Part shown: in pieces, positions 1 to 5,167 of the stretch
Position numbering within the stretch: the first letter of the stretch is position 1
How the letters are laid out: every line of letters starts with the position of its first letter
From: Bacillota bacterium
GTDB taxonomy: Bacteria; Bacillota; Clostridia; Tissierellales; Peptoniphilaceae
DNA: 7,772 nucleotides
Assembly: GCA_023442495.1 (NCBI GenBank)
Contig: JAEZZB010000065.1
Span: 1-7,772, forward strand
Direction of reading: 5' to 3'
Program-made: the position numbers and the translations under genes
The notes under the pieces: generated by a model
Database searches by the model: none
Told to the model about the DNA's origin: nothing
What the model saw: only the letters and a program-made list of their open reading frames with translations

Positions 1-1
1 A

Positions 2-97
2 GCAGAAAATGTTCAAAAATCAGTTTCTGAACAAATCGAAACAATGCTTGGAATTAAAGTACTTGAAGTTAATGTATTCGTAAAAGATTTAGCTTAA
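2..97 (+). CDS. Asp23/Gls24 family envelope stress protein (3' end only)
   Basis: Only the last 31 codons are inside the window, ending in TAA at 95-97. The readable tail contains VQKSVSEQIETMLGIKV followed by LEVNVFVKDLA. This matches the end of the Asp23/Gls24 domain, where an amphipathic helix is followed by a (G)-(I/L)-K-V-x-E-V-N-V-x-V strand. Family members are small cytosolic or membrane-associated proteins of Gram-positive bacteria linked to cell-envelope homeostasis and alkaline or general stress. It is the only gene on the plus strand, converges on the mgtC-like gene, and is followed at once by a strong terminator. It therefore belongs to a different transcription unit from the rest of the window. 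The family call is based on a short tail, so the particular paralogue cannot be named. Confidence 0.75.
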   Translation, partial: AENVQKSVSEQIETMLGIKVLEVNVFVKDLA

Positions 98-124
98 ACT
101 TTTTTATAAATAATTTAAATACAG

Positions 125-159
125 AAAAAGATGCATTTAATCAATGCATCTTCTTTTTT
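125..159 (+). terminator. Rho-independent terminator, probably bidirectional
   Basis: A perfect 10-bp stem (128-137 pairing with 143-152, core GATGCATT/AATGCATC) with a 5-nt loop is followed by CTTTTTTG on the plus strand. It lies 30 bases after the Asp23/Gls24 stop codon and ends that transcript. On the minus strand the same hairpin is followed by a run of five T (complement of 125-129). It can therefore also stop the mgtC-like transcript arriving from the other side. Confidence 0.88.
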
Positions 160-184
160 GTAATTATTAATATTGGTTGAATTC

Positions 185-217
185 ATTAGATAAAATTATT
201 TCTTTTATCTAATTTTT
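185..217 (+). terminator. Possible second hairpin terminator
   Basis: An 11-bp perfect stem (185-195 pairing with 203-213, ATTAGATAAAA/TTTTATCTAAT) with a 7-nt loop runs into a stretch of T to 217 on the plus strand. The stem is almost all A-T and so weaker than the hairpin at 128-152. It may be a tandem backup terminator or a stabilising 3' structure between the convergent genes. There is no T-run on the minus-strand side. The rest of 218-307 is AT-rich DNA in which I see no gene. Confidence 0.45.
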
Positions 218-307
218 AAATAATTTTAATTCATAATTCTTCTTCAAAATTATTAAATAATTTCTTAATTTCATCAAATATAAATTCAAAATCAATAATT
301 TATAAAA

Positions 308-997
308 TCATCTTAAATCTGTTGGTTCAATATTTAAAACTTTGTTAATTCTTGAAATAGAATTGACTATATCTGAAATTTTAACATTAGATTTAGTATG
401 TATTTTATAAAAATGAGTTTTTATAATGTAATCATCTGAGAAATCTGTTTTTATTTTTATAATTTCATATTTTGAATCGAATTTTCCCATTAATTCATTT
501 ATTTGATTTTCAACATTATCATCTGAAATAAATTTTATTAAAACTTGCTGTGGACCATGTATTATAAGCACTCTCTTAAATCCAACTAATACCATTAATA
601 TTAATATTGTTCCTACTATTGAGATTTCATAAAATCCCATACCTAATGCTAAACCTATTCCTGAGACTCCCCATATTGAAGCTGCTGTCGTTAAACCTAT
701 AATACTTCTCTTAGTAGTCATAATTGCACCAGCACCTAAAAAACCTATTCCACTAACTACTTGTGCTATTAGCCTTACAGCATCAACTCTAATATTAATT
801 TTTGGATCAATATCAGCTACTAGACCAAGAGTATCTATCTGTATTAAAGATATAATAGTTGCACCCATACTCACTAATATATGAGTTTTCAAGCCAGCAC
901 TACTATTATTTTTTTCTCTTTCAAAGCCTATTAGTCCTGAAAAAATAATACTCAACAATAATCTAATAAAAATCTCTTTTACACTTAATTTTAACAT
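308..997 (-). CDS. MgtC/SapB family membrane protein
   Basis: This 229-residue protein is close to the usual length of MgtC/SapB/YhiD proteins. The N-terminal ~145 residues form the hydrophobic MgtC domain with about five membrane segments. It carries the family signatures GFERE (24-28), AGLKTHILVSMGA (34-46), the stretch around VSGIGFLGAGAIM (81-93), and GLTTAASIWG (101-110). The C-terminal ~85 residues are soluble and resemble the ACT-like tail of longer members. In Salmonella, MgtC is a virulence and low-magnesium factor that acts on the F-type ATPase. Many Firmicute homologues have no known role, and Mg2+ transport should not be assumed. The best Shine-Dalgarno (GGGAG, 1012-1016) is 14 nt from the ATG, which is unusually far. 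The gene lies right behind the terminator of the mur unit with little room for its own promoter, so its expression may depend on read-through. Confidence 0.88.
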   Translation of the reverse strand: MLKLSVKEIFIRLLLSIIFSGLIGFEREKNNSSAGLKTHILVSMGATIISLIQIDTLGLVADIDPKINIRVDAVRLIAQVVSGIGFLGAGAIMTTKRSIIGLTTAASIWGVSGIGLALGMGFYEISIVGTILILMVLVGFKRVLIIHGPQQVLIKFISDDNVENQINELMGKFDSKYEIIKIKTDFSDDYIIKTHFYKIHTKSNVKISDIVNSISRINKVLNIEPTDLR

Positions 998-1024
998 TTA
1001 ATTTATCATTTCTCCCTTTGATTT

Positions 1025-1066
1025 AAAAACCTGTTATAAAATACTAAATATTTTATAACAGGTTTT
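1025..1066 (-). terminator. Strong Rho-independent terminator of the mur unit
   Basis: A perfect 18-bp stem (1026-1043 pairing with 1049-1066; AAAACCTGTTATAAAATA and its complement) encloses a 5-nt loop. On the minus strand the stem runs into TTTTT (complement of 1025-1029). It begins 5 bases after the PHP gene stop codon, so it ends the five-gene mur transcript. Its far edge is only 28 bases from the start codon of the mgtC-like gene, so it also forms part of that gene's upstream region. Confidence 0.9.
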
Positions 1067-1070
1067 ATAT

Positions 1071-1910
1071 CTATAATAATTCTTTAATCCAATCAAAACA
1101 TTTTAACTTAAATAATTCCTCATTTATATGAACTCCAAGAGGTACTAATCTTTTATCACTATGGAAATCACTACCTCCACTTCCGATTAAATTATTTTCA
1201 ACGCAAAACTTCGAAAGCTCAACGCTATTATACATAGAAGCTGAAGGATGAAAACACTCTATTCCATTTATATTAAAATTTTTTACGGTGTTGAATAAAT
1301 TATCTAATTTATCAAAACCATATTCATATGGATGAGCTAAAACAGCCAAACCATCAGCTTCATGTATTAACTGAATTACTTCTCCTAAGCTAGGATAAGT
1401 TCTACCTTCATTTAAGAACCATTCACTTGTATTATTGCTTAAACCTTTTCTAAAAAAATCTTTATATGTTTTAAATGGAAAATCAGAATAATTTTCTTGT
1501 AAATAATAAAATATAGTTTTTTTTGATACCCCTTTTTTAATTTCTTCAAGATTTAATGAATCTTGAATTTTATATCCATTTTTTTTTGATATTTTTAATA
1601 AATCATCAAATAACATTTGTTCATTTCTTTTTAAATTATCCTCTGAAAAAAAGTCTCTGTACCAATTATTTATGATTTTATCATCTACTTTATATCCTAA
1701 TACTTCTATAATTACATCCTCAAAAGATGTTGCTATTTCTGTTCCCTTAATATATTTAATATCATTAAAACTATAATCTTCATATGCTAAAGAATGATTA
1801 TGGTCTGTTATAGAAAATAAATTTATATTTTCTTTCTTTAGTCTACTCACTAATTCATCCGGTTTATAAACCCCATCACTATAACAAGTATGCATATGTA
1901 AATCAAACAT
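1071..1910 (-). CDS. PHP-domain metal-dependent phosphoesterase (YciV/TrpH-like)
   Basis: This 279-residue protein resembles the YciV/TrpH group (E. coli RNase AM; nucleoside 3',5'-bisphosphate phosphatases), whose members are of similar length. Metal-binding PHP motifs are visible in order: DLHMHTCYSDG (H5, H7, D12), ITDHN (D36, H37), GTE (E58), AHP (H193), ECFHP (H221) and GSDFH (D248, H250). A helical insert spans about residues 80-170. The His normally seen in the H-(I/L)-(L/V)-G-(Y/L) motif is replaced by Glu (IIEVLGY, E69). The start chosen is the ATG at 1910, because AGGTGA (1916-1921), overlapping the murP stop, sits 5 nt before it. A GTG at 1919 would add three residues. It is the last gene of the mur unit and its start region abuts the murP stop codon. 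The fold is clear; the substrate is unknown and could be a nucleotide, RNA end or phosphosugar. Confidence 0.85.
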   Translation of the reverse strand: MFDLHMHTCYSDGVYKPDELVSRLKKENINLFSITDHNHSLAYEDYSFNDIKYIKGTEIATSFEDVIIEVLGYKVDDKIINNWYRDFFSEDNLKRNEQMLFDDLLKISKKNGYKIQDSLNLEEIKKGVSKKTIFYYLQENYSDFPFKTYKDFFRKGLSNNTSEWFLNEGRTYPSLGEVIQLIHEADGLAVLAHPYEYGFDKLDNLFNTVKNFNINGIECFHPSASMYNSVELSKFCVENNLIGSGGSDFHSDKRLVPLGVHINEELFKLKCFDWIKELL

Positions 1911-1915
1911 AAATT

Positions 1916-1921
1916 TCACCT
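1916..1921 (-). promoter_or_regulatory. Ribosome binding site of the PHP gene, overlapping the murP stop
   Basis: AGGTGA on the minus strand overlaps the murP stop codon (TAG) and sits 5 nt before the ATG at 1910. It favours that ATG over the GTG at 1919, which lies inside the site itself. The overlap suggests translational coupling of murP and the PHP gene. Confidence 0.6.
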
Positions 1922-3347
1922 AATATTTCTCAACTACTTCATCAGATATAAATATATAAGTTATAATCGCAGCTGCTATATATGAAATTATCAAACCAAT
2001 AATATAATGTAATACTAATTCAGGTAATATATGAGTTGCTGCTAAAATTCCTGATGGACTAAATGCAGTTGAACCAACTCCTTTAAACATTACATAAGCT
2101 CCACCAAAACCAGCACCAAGACCAGCTGTTATAAATGGTTTACCTAAAGGTAAAGTAACCCCATAGATTAAAGGCTCTCCTATACCTAATATACCTGCTG
2201 GTAGTCCACCTACAATTACAGATTGTAATTTCTTCTTATTTAATTTTTTAGCCTTTAGATATAATGCTAATGCAGCTCCTACTTGACCTGCTCCCGCCAT
2301 AGCTACTGCAGGGAACACTTTTGTAAAACCAACAGATTCTATTTGAAGTGTATAAATAGGTGTTAGCCCTCTATGAAGACCAAACAATACTAAAGGTAAA
2401 AATGTTGCTGCTAATACATAACCTGTCAGAGTAAGTACAATTGTGCTTTCTGAATTTACAAAGAAACCTATAAAATCACCTAATTTTACAGATATAAATC
2501 CTGTTATTGGCATTATTATAAATACAAATAAAGGAATTGTAATAAACATTGTTAATAAAGGTGTAAATGAAACATCTAATACCGCCGGCATTTTTTGATG
2601 AATTTTTCTTTCTATAATTGATAATATCCAAACTCCTACAATTACACCAATTATACCGCCTGCTCCAGATGATAATACAGAGTCACTTGGAGTTGCTTCA
2701 TTAAACCATCCAACAAGTTCAGAAATGCTGTTAATTCTAGTATCTAAAGCTGCTGCACCTATCATACCACCAAGCATTGGATTAACACCAAATTCTTTAC
2801 CAGCATTTACACCAGTAAATATTACTAGATATGCTAAGAATCCTGAACCTATCAATTCAACGACAGCCTGAATAACAAGCATAGTTGTTGTATTAGGTAA
2901 AGTACCGTTTGCTATTAAAATTTTTAATACACGTCCTAAACCATTTGCAACACCAGAGGCAATAAATGCAGGTATCATAGGAACAAATATATTAGATATA
3001 GTTTTTAATATTTCTGTCAGCTTGTTGCCTTTTCTTTGTCTTTTTATATCTTCTTTATTTCTTTTCCAGTCTACATCACTTTCATTAATTTTTTCTTCAA
3101 TATTTTCACTTGTAAATATTGTCATTACATCTCGAACCTTACCAGGCCCCAAAACGATTTGTATATAATCCTCGTTTTCACCTACTAATCCTAAAACGCC
3201 CTCTGTCTCTTTTAGAGCTTTATAATTAACAATACTAGTGTCTTTTACCTTAACACGTAATCTTGTCATACAATTTTCAGCACTTGAAATATTATTTTTT
3301 CCACCTAAATACTTAATAATATTATTAGCTAATGATTTGGTACTCAT
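1920..3347 (-). CDS. murP: PTS transporter EIIBC, N-acetylmuramic acid-specific (MurP)
   Basis: This 475-residue protein belongs to the glucose superfamily of PTS permeases. It imports its sugar and phosphorylates it at the membrane, here giving MurNAc-6-phosphate. The N-terminal EIIB domain (about 1-85) has the phosphorylated cysteine C26 in ENCMTRLRVKV. E. coli MurP has a nearly identical NCMTRLR motif. A charged linker (about 86-112) leads to an EIIC domain with about ten membrane segments. It includes GLHRGLTP (H325) and the substrate-site motif GIGEPLIYGVTLPLGKPF (E391). The length equals E. coli MurP (474). There is no EIIA domain, so a phosphate donor such as a Glc-type EIIA must come from elsewhere. 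The ATG is preceded by AGGAGGG (3353-3359) with 5 nt spacing, overlapping the murQ stop. Sucrose, trehalose or beta-glucoside specificity is possible from sequence alone; the adjacent murQ and murR make MurNAc the best call. Confidence 0.9.
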   Translation of the reverse strand: MSTKSLANNIIKYLGGKNNISSAENCMTRLRVKVKDTSIVNYKALKETEGVLGLVGENEDYIQIVLGPGKVRDVMTIFTSENIEEKINESDVDWKRNKEDIKRQRKGNKLTEILKTISNIFVPMIPAFIASGVANGLGRVLKILIANGTLPNTTTMLVIQAVVELIGSGFLAYLVIFTGVNAGKEFGVNPMLGGMIGAAALDTRINSISELVGWFNEATPSDSVLSSGAGGIIGVIVGVWILSIIERKIHQKMPAVLDVSFTPLLTMFITIPLFVFIIMPITGFISVKLGDFIGFFVNSESTIVLTLTGYVLAATFLPLVLFGLHRGLTPIYTLQIESVGFTKVFPAVAMAGAGQVGAALALYLKAKKLNKKKLQSVIVGGLPAGILGIGEPLIYGVTLPLGKPFITAGLGAGFGGAYVMFKGVGSTAFSPSGILAATHILPELVLHYIIGLIISYIAAAIITYIFISDEVVEKY

Positions 3348-3357
3348 TAAATCCCTC

Positions 3358-4248
3358 CTAAATTATATTTTGTATATTACCTTTTGCCTTATCCAACACT
3401 TCCATTGCTTCTTTACTATTCAAATTAAGTAATATCATAACAATAGCAAGTTTTACACGCCCCTCGGCTTCTTCTAATACTTTTAATGCAGTTTCATCAT
3501 CACAACCAGTCACTTCTTTCAAAATATTTAGTCCTCTAACATATAATTTTTTATTTGATAATTTCAAATCAACCATATAGTTTTTATATATTTTCCCTAC
3601 CATTTTCATACTAATAGTAGATATCATGTTGAGTACTAATTTTGTTGCTGTACCAGCTTTAAGCCTCGTAGATCCGGTAAGAACTTCAGGTCCAGGAACC
3701 ACTTCTATCGGATATTTACTTATTTTCCCAATTTCACTATCTGTTGTACAAGCTATTGACCCTGTATCGGCTCCAATAGAGTTTGCATAATTTAACGCTC
3801 CAATTACATACGGTGTTCTTCCACTTGCTGCAATTCCAATTACTACATCATCTTTATTTAGATTGATATTAATTAAATCTTCCTTACCTAATTCAGGATC
3901 GTCTTCAGCACCTTCCTTAGCTTTTACAAATGCATTTTCGCCTCCGGCTATCAAACCAACTACTGTGTTGTAATCAACCCCGAATGTTGGTGGACATTCT
4001 ACAGCGTCTAGAACTCCTAGCCTGCCACTTGTTCCGGCCCCCATATAAATTATTCTTGCTCCCTTTTTGAGTGCATTACTTGTTGATTCAATCAATCTTG
4101 CGATTTCATCATATTGACTTTCAATGCATTTAACAGCATTGAGATCTTCTTTATTCATCATTTTTACTGCATCAATTATGCTTATATCGCTGAAATTTAC
4201 AGTATTTGAATTTATTTGTTCGGTGTTGATTTTACTTAAATCAATCAT
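3358..4248 (-). CDS. murQ: N-acetylmuramic acid 6-phosphate etherase (MurQ)
   Basis: MurQ cleaves the D-lactyl ether of MurNAc-6-phosphate in the cytosol, giving GlcNAc-6-phosphate and D-lactate. The protein has 296 residues (E. coli MurQ has 298). The SIS-fold signature MGAGTSGRLGVLDAVECPPTFG spans 69-90; E84 matches the catalytic Glu83 of E. coli. A second acidic catalytic residue probably lies in EDD (115-117). Further signatures are GLIAGGENA (98-106), GIAASGRTPYVIGAL (138-152) and the long conserved block PGPEVLTGSTRLKAGTATK (185-203). The last ~55 residues form the small helical UBA-like domain typical of MurQ. No key residue is missing. The start ATG follows GGGGTGAG closely, 9 bases after the murR stop. 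The murP gene follows after 10 bases, its ribosome binding site overlapping the murQ stop, so the two are tightly co-expressed. Confidence 0.97.
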   Translation of the reverse strand: MIDLSKINTEQINSNTVNFSDISIIDAVKMMNKEDLNAVKCIESQYDEIARLIESTSNALKKGARIIYMGAGTSGRLGVLDAVECPPTFGVDYNTVVGLIAGGENAFVKAKEGAEDDPELGKEDLININLNKDDVVIGIAASGRTPYVIGALNYANSIGADTGSIACTTDSEIGKISKYPIEVVPGPEVLTGSTRLKAGTATKLVLNMISTISMKMVGKIYKNYMVDLKLSNKKLYVRGLNILKEVTGCDDETALKVLEEAEGRVKLAIVMILLNLNSKEAMEVLDKAKGNIQNII

Positions 4249-4257
4249 CTCTCACCC

Positions 4258-5118
4258 CTATTCTTCATTATTATCTTCTTTTTCTAGTAATTTTTTTGTA
4301 TCTAAAATTTTATACATTATATCTTCTGAATCACTTTCCATATATATTCTATAGATATAATCAATCACAGATAATTGAGAAATTCTACTCGATGTTGCTG
4401 CAATTCTTAAAGCTTTCTCAATCTTTGGTACAAATAAATTATAATCTGCAATTCGCATCAATTTATTATTGGAATATTGAGTTAAAGAAATTATTATTCC
4501 ACCTTTTTTTCTTATATTTTGAGCCATTTGATTAATTTCTTTAGTATTTCCTGAATAAGAAATCATAAATGCAATTTCATCATTTCTCAAATTGTTTGAA
4601 CTTATAATTTGCATATGTGTATCTTCGAAAAGCACAGTCGGCTTATTTATTCTTTCAAGTTTTAATTGAAAATCTTTTGCTACTAAATAACTTGCCCCTA
4701 TTCCAAATAATCTAATTATTTTTGCCTTTTTTAATAAATTTATTATTTTATTAACTTCATCATAATCAACTAGATTATACGTATTATTAATAGCCGTAAC
4801 ACTTTCATTTAATATATCTCGTATAAACGAATTATGATCTTCATGTTTTATTTCTATTCCACTATCTTTTAATAATTGGTCATTAAAATTTAAATCATTT
4901 AATAAAGCTATTTTTAATTCTCTAAATCCATCAAAATGATTTTTTTTACAAATTCTTACAATTGTGGCAGGACTACAATAACCCTTTTTAGCTAATGAAT
5001 GTATATCCATGGAAACTACTTCTTTAGTATTATCTAAAATATATCTCAAAACAGACTTCTCTGTTTCTGTAGCCTGATTATTATAGTAAGACTGTAATCT
5101 ATACAAAACTTTTTTCAT
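4258..5118 (-). CDS. murR: RpiR/MurR family transcriptional regulator
   Basis: This 286-residue protein has the two-domain RpiR layout. The N-terminal DNA-binding HTH domain spans about 1-77, with ATETEKSVLRYILDN and the helix-turn-helix SLAKKGYCSPATIVRICKK at 41-59. A C-terminal SIS sugar-phosphate domain spans about 128-255. It carries LFGIGASYLVAKDF (137-150), SYSGNT (187-192), the usual SxSGxT phosphate loop, and AATSSRISQL (240-249). E. coli MurR is a repressor released by MurNAc-6-phosphate; the same role is inferred here from the genes beside it. The ATG is preceded by a weak AAAGAG site. A 22-bp inverted repeat lies 15 bases upstream of the ATG. The gap of 49 bases to the hydrolase gene has no terminator, so murR can be read from upstream promoters. 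A weak internal promoter (TTAGAA-N17-TATAAA, 5177-5205) inside the end of the hydrolase gene is possible but unproven. Confidence 0.9.
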   Translation of the reverse strand: MKKVLYRLQSYYNNQATETEKSVLRYILDNTKEVVSMDIHSLAKKGYCSPATIVRICKKNHFDGFRELKIALLNDLNFNDQLLKDSGIEIKHEDHNSFIRDILNESVTAINNTYNLVDYDEVNKIINLLKKAKIIRLFGIGASYLVAKDFQLKLERINKPTVLFEDTHMQIISSNNLRNDEIAFMISYSGNTKEINQMAQNIRKKGGIIISLTQYSNNKLMRIADYNLFVPKIEKALRIAATSSRISQLSVIDYIYRIYMESDSEDIMYKILDTKKLLEKEDNNEE

Positions 5119-5133
5119 AATTACTCTTTCATT

Positions 5134-5155
5134 GTAATAAATAGATGTTTATTAC
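5134..5155 (-). repeat. Inverted repeat just upstream of murR
   Basis: GTAATAAA (5134-5141) and TTTATTAC (5148-5155) form perfect 8-bp arms around a 6-base centre. The repeat lies between the hydrolase stop and the murR start, 15 bases before the ATG. No T-run follows on either strand, so it is not a normal terminator. It could be an operator (RpiR proteins bind palindromes) or an mRNA hairpin that modulates murR translation. Its sequence differs from the palindrome at 7289-7305, so at most one of them is likely to be a good MurR site. Confidence 0.5.
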
Positions 5156-5167
5156 TAATTTTCTAAT

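Noticed and set aside
247..263. Self-complementary AAATTATT-A-AATAATTT behind the mgtC-like gene
   Set aside because: It is pure A/T with a one-base loop and no T-run, so neither a convincing terminator nor an operator; the hairpin at 128-152 serves better.
1911..1919. GTG start for the PHP gene at 1919
   Set aside because: The GTG lies inside the AGGTGA site that is well spaced for the ATG at 1910, and PHP proteins usually begin just before the DLHxHT motif. It cannot be fully excluded.
3238..3432. Plus-strand open frame across the murP/murQ junction
   Set aside because: It lies opposite two well-supported genes, has no recognisable domain and no ribosome binding site.
4124..4535. Two plus-strand open frames opposite murQ and murR
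   Set aside because: They are antisense to conserved coding sequence and have hydrophobic, low-complexity translations typical of AT-rich shadows.
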